NCBI GenBank assembly: GCA_030706735.1
Contig: JAUZNZ010000007.1
Location: 100,764 to 164,763 of the forward strand
From: Bacteroidota bacterium
GTDB lineage: Bacteria > Bacteroidota > Bacteroidia > Chitinophagales > Chitinophagaceae
DNA length: 64,000 nucleotides
Direction: 5' to 3'
Below, piece after piece: positions 46,032-55,316 of this stretch. The translations under genes and the position numbers were made by a program. Position 1 is the stretch's first letter, and each line of letters begins with the position of its first letter. The notes below the pieces were generated by a model, which saw only the letters and a list, made by a program, of their open reading frames with translations, ran no database searches and was not told the DNA's origin.

Positions 46032-46295
46032 ATGGGTGAAGACAGGTTTTGGAAGATCGTCGTGCACTATGCCAATGGAAAGCGGCATTCGGGCATCCGG
46101 TTGTTCGATGCCAGGGATGCGGCAGAGGCCAAGGCGAAGATCTGGACGATCATTCACCGTAAAATAGGACGGTGGAAGGTGGAGTACCTGGATGTGCGGG
46201 CATTGGATGCGGAAGATCCGGAGGTTCAGGCGTATCGGGCGAAATGCATTGGGGAAGGGAAGAAAGTACCCGGCCTGTTGAAGCCGGATAAATAG
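46032..46295 (+). CDS. Small protein upstream of the XseA-like gene, hypothetical
   Basis: 87 residues. Predicted order beta-beta-alpha-beta: WKIVVHYANGKRHSGIRLF, then a helix DAAEAKAKIWTIIHRKIG, then WKVEYLDVRAL. It is basic and soluble, with no recognised family. It is not like XseB, the small subunit of exonuclease VII, which is all-helical. It ends 6 bp before the XseA-like gene, so both are almost surely one operon and may act together. Confidence 0.65.
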   Translation: MGEDRFWKIVVHYANGKRHSGIRLFDARDAAEAKAKIWTIIHRKIGRWKVEYLDVRALDAEDPEVQAYRAKCIGEGKKVPGLLKPDK

Positions 46296-46301
46296 ATAAT
46301 T

Positions 46302-47438
46302 ATGCTTATCGATGATCGGACCGACCTGAGTAATGGGGTCCCTTATACGCCCTCAGCCTTACTGCAATTGTATAATACCGCGATGGCTCCGGCCGCGACG
46401 AGGAATATCCTCCTATTGAAGGGTATCTATCAGTCCGGGGCCGGAAACAACTATAATGGTATGTATTACGACCGGCTGAAGGATGAGGCGACCGATGCGG
46501 TGGTCACGCTGATCGTCCCCGCACTTGTGCGGAAAGAGCTGGCGCCGGGAAAAACGGTGGAATTCTATGGATATATTACCAAACGGGTAGTGACGGCAGG
46601 CGGACGGATCGAGATCCATGCGAATATCACGCAGCTGGTGGCCCAGACGCAAAACCGCTACAATGAAAAGGAGGTCCGTGCGCTCGCGATCCAACAAGAG
46701 AAGGTAAACCGGGGATATCGCGATGTGGACAGTGCCGTGAAGGCCAGTATTGTTCGCGGAGAACGATTGCGCGTGATGATCCTGGTTGGCAGGGCGGCTA
46801 TTATTGACAGTGATATCCTGCATGCGATGGAAGAGGCGGTGGGCTTCTATGACCTGCGATTCGAGCGGATCGGAATGAGCTCGGAAGCCGAAATCATGGA
46901 TGCCCTTGACCGTCATGATCATCCGGAAACGACCGATCTGCTTGTCCTGTCCCGAGGTGGTGGAGAAAACCTGGATGTATTTGACAGCCCGGTCATCGCA
47001 GAACGATGCGTCAACCTGCAGCCCCTCCTGCTAACGGCCATCGGCCACAAGGAGAACATACCGCTTGTACAACGGGTAGCTGACAAGGCCTTTATCACGC
47101 CGACAGCGTTGGGACAATGGCTGAATGCCATTTATAATGACAGCATTGCGGACATCGAGCATTCGAAGGCGAAACTGGTAGAAGGAATGACGCAGCAATT
47201 CAAGGCCACCTATGAAAAGCAGGTCGAAACATTACAGCAGCGGATCCGGGACATCGAAGAAATGGCCGGCAAGAACCAGGGGCTGCTCGAACGAACCAGG
47301 GAACTGGCGGAGGGCTACCGTTTGCAAGCGCAACGACTTGATGCGGAGGCCGGAAAAGCCAGGGTCATGAAGTGGGTGATCCGGCTGGCCGTAGCCGTTG
47401 CCGCGGGCGTTCTAGGCTGGTTCCTGGGCAGACATTAA
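46302..47438 (+). CDS. Membrane-anchored exonuclease VII large-subunit homologue
   Basis: 378 residues. Order: OB-fold-like N-terminus (about 35-120, NILLLKGIYQ... VEFYGYITKRVV), then an XseA-like catalytic domain (about 150-285) with IIDSDILHAM, DLLVLSRGGGENLDVF and LLTAIGHKENIPL, then a coiled coil (about 290-350), and one C-terminal transmembrane helix (about 357-375, WVIRLAVAVAAGVLGWF). Compared with E. coli XseA, the conserved Asp, Arg (in RGGG) and His (in GHE/KxD) are kept, but HETD reads HKEN, so the last Asp is Asn. Real XseA is soluble and longer (about 450). Degradation of single-stranded DNA is therefore uncertain. Housekeeping XseA is probably elsewhere. Confidence 0.72.
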   Translation: MLIDDRTDLSNGVPYTPSALLQLYNTAMAPAATRNILLLKGIYQSGAGNNYNGMYYDRLKDEATDAVVTLIVPALVRKELAPGKTVEFYGYITKRVVTAGGRIEIHANITQLVAQTQNRYNEKEVRALAIQQEKVNRGYRDVDSAVKASIVRGERLRVMILVGRAAIIDSDILHAMEEAVGFYDLRFERIGMSSEAEIMDALDRHDHPETTDLLVLSRGGGENLDVFDSPVIAERCVNLQPLLLTAIGHKENIPLVQRVADKAFITPTALGQWLNAIYNDSIADIEHSKAKLVEGMTQQFKATYEKQVETLQQRIRDIEEMAGKNQGLLERTRELAEGYRLQAQRLDAEAGKARVMKWVIRLAVAVAAGVLGWFLGRH

Positions 47439-47590
47439 CAAATTCCCGCCTTTAGCCTGCCTGTCGAAGATCGTTTCACCGACTACTCAAGATCAGGTAA
47501 ACGCCTGACGATAGTCATTAAACGCTTTCCCATCGCTGGGTACTTTTACACCGGCATTCGAATTTTTCAATCCATCAAAAAATTAGTATT

Positions 47591-48187
47591 ATGAATCTCC
47601 GACTCATAGCGGGTAAAGGAAGGCATTTGCCCTTACTCTTCACTCTTCAGATCCTGATCCTGGGCGCCAGTGCCCAAGGCCGTTATACCGGCGCCAGCGG
47701 CGACCTGGTCGTTAACGGCACATCGACCTTGCATGACTGGACGATGAAATCGGTAAAGGCGGATTGCTCCGCTACGTTCACGGTAAATGCTTCCGGGCAG
47801 GTTGATGGCCTCAGTGCCCTCAATTTCTCTACGCCGGCGAAGGCGTTGAAAAGCGAACATACCAGCATGGACAACAATGCGTATAAGGCACTGAAGACCG
47901 ACAAGAATCCGGTCATTACCTATACCATGACCTCCGTGCGCGTCACGCCGGGCAATTCGGGCTCGACGGTCGCCCTCAAAGGCAAGCTGACCATTGCCGG
48001 CGCGACAAAGGATGAAGACCTCGTCGCCACCTGCAAGATCAACCCGGACAATACGATCACGGTTACCGGAACCAAGGCGATCAGCATGCAAGAATTTCAG
48101 ATCGAGGCACCCACTTTTATGCTCGGCACGATCAAGACCGGAAACAGCATCGTACTCAGCTTTCACCTGACGCTCAAAAAAGTATAA
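47591..48187 (+). CDS. YceI-family periplasmic protein
   Basis: 198 residues with a signal peptide (ends GASAQ). YceI lipocalin-like fold: VVNGTSTLHDWTMKS at the start, STPAKALKSEHTSMDNNAYKAL in the middle, MTSVRVTPGNS, then LTIAGATKDEDL and FMLGTIKTGNSIVLSFHLTL. Members bind polyisoprenoids or similar amphiphiles; some respond to stress. It lies 70 bp upstream of an outer-membrane barrel gene and is likely co-transcribed with it. Confidence 0.9.
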   Translation: MNLRLIAGKGRHLPLLFTLQILILGASAQGRYTGASGDLVVNGTSTLHDWTMKSVKADCSATFTVNASGQVDGLSALNFSTPAKALKSEHTSMDNNAYKALKTDKNPVITYTMTSVRVTPGNSGSTVALKGKLTIAGATKDEDLVATCKINPDNTITVTGTKAISMQEFQIEAPTFMLGTIKTGNSIVLSFHLTLKKV

Positions 48188-48257
48188 GTCCATAAAAAAA
48201 TAAGTCCACAACTAACATCAGTCTATTAAATTTTTCAACACCCAAAAACAATTTTAT

Positions 48258-49586
48258 ATGAAACGTTTAACTATTCACCTCATTATTCTGGCCTTCGCTG
48301 GTCTGCTGCCCTTCGCAGGCTCCGCCCAGCTTTTGCAAGGCAAAGTGCCGAACTTGCGGCCCTACGACCAAACCGGCATCAATGTCTTTGAACCTCAAAA
48401 AGATTCTTCCGTATTTAACGGCATAAGCCTGCGGGTGGGCGCCGGATTTACGCAGGAATTCCAATCCCTGAAACACAGAAACTTCATCGGTGAGACGTCC
48501 AGCAATGGTCTGTATCAGATCACTCCGGGCTTCAACCAGGCCATGGCCAACCTGTACACCGATTTTATACTGGCTGACGGCATTCACCTGAACCTGACGA
48601 TGTACCTGTCCAGCAGGCACCATAACGAATCCTGGGTAAAGGGCGGCTATCTCCAATTCGACAAGCTCCCCTTCAAAGGACAGGCCTGGGAGGATATCAT
48701 GCAATACACGACGATCAAGATCGGACAGATGGATATCGACTATGGCGACCAGCATTTCCGCCGCACCGATGGAGGCCATGCCTTCTACAACCCCTTCATT
48801 GAAAACTATATCGTAGATGCTTTTGCCACAGAAATCGGAGGCGAAGTACTCGTTCAGAATCATCATGGACTGTTTGGCATGATCGGGCTTACCAATGGCA
48901 GCCTCAAAGGCAATGTCGACTCGGTAGTCTATACGGCACAGAATGGCGCCATCCGCAAAAATCCCGCCATCTATGGCAAGGTCGGAATCGACCGCCGCTT
49001 GTCGGATGTGGTGCGGTTACGGCTCTCCGCCTCTTATTACCATGACAACAGCTCCGCTAGCAATGACCTCTATTTCGGCGACCGTACCGGTTCGAACTAT
49101 TGGATGGTCATGGAAAAACCTTATACTGTTCCGCCCGCCGGCACCGGCGCTTATGCAGGCGATGGCTTTTCCGGCCGTCTCAATCCCGGCTTCAGCTACA
49201 AAGTGGATGCCCTCATGGTTAACGGTTTCGCCAAATTAGGCGGCCTGGAAGTGTTCGGCACCTTTGAGCATGGCCAGGGCAGAAGCAGCACGGAGTCCGT
49301 CAACAGGCAGTTCAATCAATATGCCGTAGATGGTATCTATCGGTTCGGCCACAATGAGAACCTGTTCATCGGCGTGCGTTACAATGGCGTAACCGCCGAA
49401 TTGAAAGGCATCGCCAGCCCGATCACGATCAACCGTGTAGCCGGCGCCGCAGGCTGGTTCCTGACCAAGAACATCCTGTTGAAAGGCGAATATGTCGAGC
49501 AGAAATATCTTGATTTCCCATCGAACGACTATCGCAATGGCGGCCGATTCAATGGTTATGTGATCGCTGCAACGATCGGATTCTAA
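48258..49586 (+). CDS. Outer-membrane porin-like beta-barrel protein
   Basis: 442 residues with a signal peptide (ends AGSAQ). The rest shows amphipathic strands ending with aromatic residues, with Y and N rich turns (YLSSRHHNESWVKGGYLQF, DYGDQHFRRTDGGHAFYNPFI, IAATIGF at the C-terminus). This is the pattern of a 16- to 18-strand porin. It sits between two YceI genes, which suggests a shared job in the envelope. Family name and substrate are not certain. Confidence 0.75.
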   Translation: MKRLTIHLIILAFAGLLPFAGSAQLLQGKVPNLRPYDQTGINVFEPQKDSSVFNGISLRVGAGFTQEFQSLKHRNFIGETSSNGLYQITPGFNQAMANLYTDFILADGIHLNLTMYLSSRHHNESWVKGGYLQFDKLPFKGQAWEDIMQYTTIKIGQMDIDYGDQHFRRTDGGHAFYNPFIENYIVDAFATEIGGEVLVQNHHGLFGMIGLTNGSLKGNVDSVVYTAQNGAIRKNPAIYGKVGIDRRLSDVVRLRLSASYYHDNSSASNDLYFGDRTGSNYWMVMEKPYTVPPAGTGAYAGDGFSGRLNPGFSYKVDALMVNGFAKLGGLEVFGTFEHGQGRSSTESVNRQFNQYAVDGIYRFGHNENLFIGVRYNGVTAELKGIASPITINRVAGAAGWFLTKNILLKGEYVEQKYLDFPSNDYRNGGRFNGYVIAATIGF

Positions 49587-49603
49587 GGCTTACCTAGCGA
49601 TTG

Positions 49604-49704
49604 GTTGCCTGAACAGGCAACATATATTAAAGAGAGCGCCACCTTGTTGGCCGGTAGTTCGCCCGGAGAGTTTTCCGGACACCCGGAGCCACGGGGGCGC
49701 TCTC
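49604..49704 (+). promoter_or_regulatory. Hairpin-rich spacer before the second YceI gene
   Basis: Two stems: GTTGCCT-GAAC-AGGCAAC at 49604-49621, and GAGAGCGCC (49632-49640) pairing with GGCGCTCTC (49696-49704) around an inner CCGGA/TCCGG hairpin (49663-49678). The second stem closes 16 nt before the YceI start codon at 49721. No T-run follows on the plus strand, so it looks like a leader or processing structure rather than a terminator. Confidence 0.5.
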
Positions 49705-49720
49705 AAAATTTATCCTGAAG

Positions 49721-50392
49721 TTGCTACATCGAAAGACGATATTATTATTATTACTACTACTAGCTCCATCGGTCGGCTTTACGCACAAGGAGCGAGCTCC
49801 CCTACCCCCGGGCTCAACGAAATGGGTCATCCTCAAGGGGTCGGGATTGCGCGTAGACGGGAGTACAAATATCAACCGGTTCAGTTGCGAGATCGCGGAT
49901 TATTGCAGTCCCGATACGATCGTTGTCAGCCATGAACATCCTGCCGGCGGGAGCGGCGGGATTGGCGGGAACGGCGGGACTGGCGGGGGCGGGGGCGGCC
50001 AGGTGGCTCTGTCGGGAATCGTTCGACTTGACGTCAGCGGCTTTGACTGCCATAACTCCATCATGACCGCTGAATTCCGGAAGACGGTGAAAGCGGTTAC
50101 TTTTCCCAAATTAACCATACACTTTATTTCCCTAAGCCATCTCCCCGACCCCAGGCTGTCCAGAGATATCCTGAAGGGCCAGGTCAGCATCGAGCTGGCG
50201 GGCATCACCAAGGAGATGGACATCAACTATACGGCGTGCAATTTAGCGGTCGGGCAGCTCAGCCTGACCGGAACCCGGCAAATGAAGTTCTCAGACTTCG
50301 GACTTACCCCGCCGAGGAAACTCGGAGGAATGATCCGGACCAATGACATCGTGGACATCGAGTTCCATCTCCATATCATCGCCATCAATTGA
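49721..50392 (+). CDS. Second YceI-like protein with Gly-rich insertion
   Basis: 223 residues with a signal peptide (MLHRKTILLLLLLLAPSVG). YceI-like: LRVDGSTNINRFSCEI at the start, MTAEFRKTVKAVTFPKLTIHF, then GQVSIELAGITKEMDINY and QMKFSDFGLTPPRKLGGMIR. The sequence has drifted far from the first YceI copy. Between strands there is a Gly-rich insert (about 75-90: PAGGSGGIGGNGGTGGGG). It is the third gene of the YceI-barrel-YceI group. Confidence 0.75.
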   Translation: MLHRKTILLLLLLLAPSVGFTHKERAPLPPGSTKWVILKGSGLRVDGSTNINRFSCEIADYCSPDTIVVSHEHPAGGSGGIGGNGGTGGGGGGQVALSGIVRLDVSGFDCHNSIMTAEFRKTVKAVTFPKLTIHFISLSHLPDPRLSRDILKGQVSIELAGITKEMDINYTACNLAVGQLSLTGTRQMKFSDFGLTPPRKLGGMIRTNDIVDIEFHLHIIAIN

Positions 50393-50436
50393 TGGCTGGG
50401 GTAACCCCGGATCCGGGGGATGAGTGCGGGAGGAGA

Positions 50437-50844
50437 TCAGGGGTTCAAGCGGGCGAAGAGGATCCCGGCGATAATAGCCTGGAGCAGACCGTAGATGAAC
50501 CAGCTCGCTACCATGGTTCCGGTCACATCGAGCGCACTGAAGGTGATCCACATGACGGGTAAGACGGCCACCAACGCATATACGATGCCGAATTCGAGGC
50601 CCCTGGCCAGAGATGAACCATGGAACAGGCCCTTAAAACGGTCCCAGAACCAGGACAGGGCCATGCTGATGACGAAGGCGTGGGAATAAAAGAACCAGTC
50701 CCTGCTGCCGTCCGAGTTAAAGAGAGGATTGTTGTACGCAACAAAGAAGCCCGGGAAGAAGCGGATGCCTGCATACAGGGCGCCGTAACTGACGCCGAAC
50801 AAGATGATACCGGCGATCAGCCCGGGATAAATAATTCGTTTCAT
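50437..50844 (-). CDS. Four-helix membrane protein, hypothetical
   Basis: 135 residues from ATG 50844 (MKRIIYPGLIAG). Four hydrophobic segments (about 5-28, 50-66, 80-100, 110-130). I do not recognise the family. It lies 27 bp after the universal stress protein gene on the same strand, so it may belong to the same transcript. The intergenic stretch to the convergent YceI gene is 44 bp. Confidence 0.6.
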   Translation of the reverse strand: MKRIIYPGLIAGIILFGVSYGALYAGIRFFPGFFVAYNNPLFNSDGSRDWFFYSHAFVISMALSWFWDRFKGLFHGSSLARGLEFGIVYALVAVLPVMWITFSALDVTGTMVASWFIYGLLQAIIAGILFARLNP

Positions 50845-50871
50845 GTGCAATACGATTACAATAGGAGAATA

Positions 50872-51699
50872 TTAAGCGTGAATGCTCATCACCGGCACAT
50901 TGCTGTGCATTGCCAGTTGTTTGCTGTGACTGCGATGGAATTCGAGCAAGCCATGGCGCCTGGGAAAGACCATAATGATGTCTGTCGGATGCTTGCTCAC
51001 ATACTCTTCAATGCCTTCTTCCACCTTGTTCATCTTTACAAAATGCACTTCCGGGTAGGCCTCCTGCAGTCTGTCCTTCCAGGAGTTGAACTGGAATGTC
51101 GCTTCGGCTTCGGACTGATCGTCCTGCCGGGGCGTACAAATATTGATCACGTCGAAGTGACAATCGAAATGATCCTTCAGTTCTTTCAGGAAGGAGGTGG
51201 CCACCGGAATTCCTTCCGCCATATCTGTCAGACCGCAGGCGACGAGGATCTTCTTTATCGGATGGAATTCCGTATCCTTCGGAACGACGATAAGCGGATA
51301 GGGCAGATGCCGGATGGCCGCCGGGAGATGGCTGCCGCTAAAGAATCTTTCGAGGGAATGCCCGGAGGTGCCCATCACGATGGCAAAAGGCGTTTTCCGG
51401 CGGCAAAACTCCTCGATATTATGCTCCACACTGCCCACTTCCATGTGAACGGAAACGCGGATCTTTCCTCCAGTCCTTTGGACCAATTCCTCCCTGAGCT
51501 GAGAGAGGGTGGTTTTCGCGCCGGCTTCCAATTCCTCGAACACATGGTTCGGCATGGGAACGTCGGCCACGCTAACCGGGATCTGCAAAGCATGGAATAA
51601 ATGCAGATCGGCTTGGATCGCCAGGGCCAAGTCGGCCGCATATCGGGCCGCATTGCCGGAATTGGCCGTGAAATTGACCGGCGCTACGATGGATTTCAT
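50872..51699 (-). CDS. Universal stress protein, tandem UspA domains
   Basis: 275 residues. Two UspA folds: the first opens with IVAPVNFTANSGNAARYAADLAL, with phosphate-loop-like IVMGTSGHSLERFFSGS (about 127-143) that fits the G-x2-G-x9-G-S/T pattern of ATP-binding Usp proteins. The second half (about 145-275) starts LIVVPKDTEF and lacks a clear ATP loop. Usp proteins protect cells under starvation or oxygen stress. It is divergent from a further Usp gene (start 51859). Confidence 0.88.
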   Translation of the reverse strand: MKSIVAPVNFTANSGNAARYAADLALAIQADLHLFHALQIPVSVADVPMPNHVFEELEAGAKTTLSQLREELVQRTGGKIRVSVHMEVGSVEHNIEEFCRRKTPFAIVMGTSGHSLERFFSGSHLPAAIRHLPYPLIVVPKDTEFHPIKKILVACGLTDMAEGIPVATSFLKELKDHFDCHFDVINICTPRQDDQSEAEATFQFNSWKDRLQEAYPEVHFVKMNKVEEGIEEYVSKHPTDIIMVFPRRHGLLEFHRSHSKQLAMHSNVPVMSIHA

Positions 51700-51858
51700 G
51701 TCGATTGAAATTTAGCAATGAGGATTAATAACTTACCCTAAAGTAGGGCAGCCCCGGCCGATTTCGCATGACCAATATCAGGCAGCTGCATGAACCAAAT
51801 CAATGCCGGGGCGGAAGGGCGGTGCTATCTTGGCATTACCACTTTAAATGCCACTTTT

Positions 51859-52680
51859 ATGAAAAGAATATTGTATGTCTGCGCCGGTGAATCCCTGCCT
51901 GACGGAGCATTCGCCTTTTTAAAATCCCTGCGGCAACATGAACCGGTTTCGGTCATGGGCTTATTTTTCAGTCCGATCGACTATGTCGGGATGGCGACCG
52001 CCAGTTATATTCCCATTGCCGCACCCTATGTCAGGGTGCAGGACAAGGAGAAGAAGGCGGTGCAGGACAATAAGGCCCTGTTCGAAAAGGAATGCCGGAC
52101 GAATCATATTCAGTGCGAGCTCCATCCGAACGATGGCGAGTGGGACAAGAACATTCTCGGCAAGGAAAGCCGGTTCTCCGACCTGGTCTTGCTCAGCGGC
52201 GAACTGTTCTATGAAGAGGTCAGCAAAGACCAGCCCAATTCCTTGCTGCAAGAGGCACTGCATGCGTCCGAATGCCCGGTACTGATCGTTCCGGAAGGAT
52301 TTACCTCCTTCGAGCACCTGGTCTTCGCCTATGATGGAGGAAAGGAATCGCTATTCGCCATGAAGCAATTCTGCTATTTATTGCCTCAATATACCGACCT
52401 GCCTACAGAAATTATTTATGTAAAAGACGAGAGTACGCAGGAAATTCCCGATATTGACGATCTGAAGAAGTTTTCGCGCCTTCATTTTGAGAGCATGGGC
52501 TTTTCAAAATTACATTTCAAGGCGGCCAACTATTTTGCGACCTGGATCGGGGAAAAGCATCGTGTCATGATGGTCAGCGGTTCGTTCGGCCGGTCCCCGT
52601 TCTCCTATGTGGCCAAGCGCAGCTTTGCGGAAAAGGTGATCCACGATCATAAGATGCCGGTATTTATCGCGCATACTTAA
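51859..52680 (+). CDS. Universal stress protein-like, divergent
   Basis: 273 residues from ATG 51859 (MKRILYVCAG). It shows two Usp-like alpha/beta halves: LVLLSGELFYEEVSKDQPNS near the first loop, then EHLVFAYDGGKESLFAMKQF and MMVSGSFGRSPFSYVAKRS. The last is similar to an ATP loop (G-x2-G-x-S), so binding may occur in the second half. Its ends are 29 bp from the P-type ATPase gene, suggesting co-transcription. Confidence 0.75.
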   Translation: MKRILYVCAGESLPDGAFAFLKSLRQHEPVSVMGLFFSPIDYVGMATASYIPIAAPYVRVQDKEKKAVQDNKALFEKECRTNHIQCELHPNDGEWDKNILGKESRFSDLVLLSGELFYEEVSKDQPNSLLQEALHASECPVLIVPEGFTSFEHLVFAYDGGKESLFAMKQFCYLLPQYTDLPTEIIYVKDESTQEIPDIDDLKKFSRLHFESMGFSKLHFKAANYFATWIGEKHRVMMVSGSFGRSPFSYVAKRSFAEKVIHDHKMPVFIAHT

Positions 52681-52709
52681 TATACGCATACAACAAGGGA
52701 TTTCCGCCT

Positions 52710-55316
52710 ATGTCTTATCCGAATGGATGTTACTGGGATGTCGAGACTGCTCCCCTGCTTGGAGAGTTGTCCACGAGCCTGGAAGGGCTTTCCCAGGAGA
52801 CTGCGGAAAAGCGATTGCGGGATGAAGGGCCCAACGCGCTGAATGTGTCCGGCCGTGCTCCCGGTCTCCTTCTGCTCCTCAAGCAATTTACCAGTCCGAT
52901 CACGCTGATCCTTATCGCCGCCGCCTTATTGTCTTTTTTTCTGGGCGAGAGATCGGACGCCTTCATCATCCTGTTCATCATCGCCGTGAGCGCCATCCTG
53001 GGCTTCTACCAGGAGAAGAGCGCTGCCAATGCTCTCGGCAAGTTGTTGCAAATGGTGCAAGTGAAAGTCGGCGTCCTTCGTGATGGCAAACCTTGTACTA
53101 TCCCCGTGGAAGCAACGGTGCCCGGGGACGTCGTCGTATTGAGTGCAGGCAATACCGTACCGGGCGACTGCAGGCTTCTCGAATCAAAGGACCTGTATGC
53201 CAATGAAGCGTCGCTGACCGGCGAGACCTTTCCTGCCGAAAAAAAATGCGGTGTCGTACCGGCGAGCGCCGGATTATCGGAAAGAAGCAACGTCCTGTTC
53301 ATGGGTACGCATATCATCAGCGGAATGGCCAGGGCGGTGGTCGTGCATACAGGACGCAGTACCGAATTCGGCCGCATATCCCAGCATTTGCGGCAAATGC
53401 AACCCGAGACGGAATTTGAACGGGGCATCCGGAAGTTCGGGTACCTGTTAATGGAAGTCACGCTGATCCTGGTCGTGCTCATCTTCTCCATCAATGTTTT
53501 TTTGCATAAGCCGATCCTCGATTCCTTTCTATTCTCGCTGGCCATTGCAGTCGGTCTGACGCCTCAATTATTGCCTGCCATCATCAGCATCAACCTGGCC
53601 AAGGGAGCCTCCAACATGGCCAAACGGTCCGTGATCGTCAAGCGGCTCTCCTCCATCGAGAATTTCGGCAGCATGAATGTGCTTTGTTCCGACAAGACGG
53701 GGACGATCACGAAGGGGGAGGTCATCGTCTATAAGGCGATCAATTATGAAGGAAAGGACGATGAGCGGGTTTTCCGGATGGCCTATATGAATGCCTATTT
53801 CGAGAGCGGGTTTACCAATCCGATCGATCTGGCCATTAAGAACCATGCGCAACCGGAGATCGTGGGCGTTGTTAAGAAGGACGAGCTGCCGTACGATTTT
53901 ACCCGGAAGCGCCTTAGCATATTGGTGGAAGGGGAAACCGCGGGCGGGGGCGGTGGCACGGGGGCCGGGGTGAAGGGCGGTGGCGCGGGGGCCGGGGTGG
54001 AGGGCATGGATACCCTGATCACCAAGGGCGCTTTCGTAAATGTCGTGGCCATTTGCCATGGCGTCGAGGGCGCCGACGGAAAGGCGATCCCCCTTGACCA
54101 GGTGCGGGAGGAACTGATGGAAAGATACAGCGCCCTGAGCGGGGAGGGTTACCGCATATTGGGCGTTGCCTATAAGAAGAGGCCTTCGGGCGCTGCGGGC
54201 CTTCAACAAGAAGACGAGCAGGAGATGACTTTTCTCGGCATGGTACTCCTGACCGATCCACCGAAGGAGGGCATTAAAGAAACCCTGCAGGAATTGCATC
54301 AACTGGGAATCAGTTTAAAAATTATCACCGGAGACAATGCCCTGGTGGCTACCCATGTCAGCAAGCAGGTAGGGCTACCGGAACCGGTCATCCTGACGGG
54401 CGTCGAGATCAGGCAAATGACCATCGAGGCGCTTAGCCGGCAGGCAGGCCAGACCCATGTGTTCGCCGCGGTGGAACCCAATCAGAAGGAGGAGATCCTG
54501 CTTGCCTTGAAGAAGGCGGGGCATGTCGTAGGCTTTATGGGCGATGGCATCAACGATGCGCCCGCCCTGCGCTGCGCGGATGTAGGCATTTCCGTGAACG
54601 GGGCGGCGGATGTAGCCAAAGAGGCTGCCGATATCGTGCTGCTGGGCAATGACCTGGGCGTATTGGCGCAAGGGGTCAGAGAGGGCAGAAAAACATTCGC
54701 CAATACGTTAAAGTATATCTTCATGGCAACGAGCGCGAATTTCGGGAACATGTTCAGCATGGCGGGAGCGTCTCTTTTCCTGCCTTTTTTGCCGTTATTG
54801 CCCAAGCAGGTCTTGCTGACGAACTTATTGACGGATATTCCCGAGATGACGATCTCTACGGACCGGGTGGATGATTCGATGGTGGAGGCGCCAAGGAGGA
54901 TGGATCTGCGGTTCATAAGACGCTTCATGATCGTGTTTGGGGTGCTTAGCTCCTTTTTCGACTACGCCACGTTCGGCGTACTCCTGTACCTGCTCAAGGC
55001 CGGACCGGCCGAATTCCGCACGGGGTGGTGGTTGGAATCCGTCGTATCCGCTTCGCTGATCGTGCTGGTCGTGCGCACGTCGAAGGCCGCTTACCGGGAC
55101 CGACCGGGCAAATACCTTCTGCTGACGACGATCCTGGTGGCGTCGGTCACCCTGTTGCTGCCCCTGACCCCGTTGGCGCCGTTGCTCGGATTTTCGCCGT
55201 TGCCGCTGAGGTTTTATGGATGGATGGGGCTCATCGTGCTATTATATATGATAGCGGCCGAGACGGCAAAGAGAATATTCTACCGGCGAGAAGTACGAGG
55301 GAGGAGCATTCAATAA
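52710..55316 (+). CDS. mgtA: MgtA-type magnesium-translocating P-type ATPase
   Basis: 868 residues. P-type ATPase with TGET at 170-173 (actuator), phosphorylated Asp D328 in CSDKTGTIT, GDGIND (about 611-616) and ten predicted helices. P-IIIB group marks: SPITLILIAAALLSFFLG near helix 1, LTPQLLPAIISINLAKGA at helix 4, FTNPIDLAI in the N-domain and NFGNMFSMAGAS in the C-terminal part. It imports Mg2+ across the inner membrane. The N-domain has a Gly-rich insert (about residues 413-431) from a 27-bp repeat. Its 3' end overlaps a convergent gene by 7 bp. Confidence 0.88.
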   Translation: MSYPNGCYWDVETAPLLGELSTSLEGLSQETAEKRLRDEGPNALNVSGRAPGLLLLLKQFTSPITLILIAAALLSFFLGERSDAFIILFIIAVSAILGFYQEKSAANALGKLLQMVQVKVGVLRDGKPCTIPVEATVPGDVVVLSAGNTVPGDCRLLESKDLYANEASLTGETFPAEKKCGVVPASAGLSERSNVLFMGTHIISGMARAVVVHTGRSTEFGRISQHLRQMQPETEFERGIRKFGYLLMEVTLILVVLIFSINVFLHKPILDSFLFSLAIAVGLTPQLLPAIISINLAKGASNMAKRSVIVKRLSSIENFGSMNVLCSDKTGTITKGEVIVYKAINYEGKDDERVFRMAYMNAYFESGFTNPIDLAIKNHAQPEIVGVVKKDELPYDFTRKRLSILVEGETAGGGGGTGAGVKGGGAGAGVEGMDTLITKGAFVNVVAICHGVEGADGKAIPLDQVREELMERYSALSGEGYRILGVAYKKRPSGAAGLQQEDEQEMTFLGMVLLTDPPKEGIKETLQELHQLGISLKIITGDNALVATHVSKQVGLPEPVILTGVEIRQMTIEALSRQAGQTHVFAAVEPNQKEEILLALKKAGHVVGFMGDGINDAPALRCADVGISVNGAADVAKEAADIVLLGNDLGVLAQGVREGRKTFANTLKYIFMATSANFGNMFSMAGASLFLPFLPLLPKQVLLTNLLTDIPEMTISTDRVDDSMVEAPRRMDLRFIRRFMIVFGVLSSFFDYATFGVLLYLLKAGPAEFRTGWWLESVVSASLIVLVVRTSKAAYRDRPGKYLLLTTILVASVTLLLPLTPLAPLLGFSPLPLRFYGWMGLIVLLYMIAAETAKRIFYRREVRGRSIQ
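53949..54002 (+). repeat. Two 27-bp direct repeats inside mgtA
   Basis: Units at 53949-53975 and 53976-54002 differ at few positions and encode GGGTGAGVK and GGGAGAGVE in the nucleotide-binding domain. They are in frame and very GC-rich. Confidence 0.85.
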
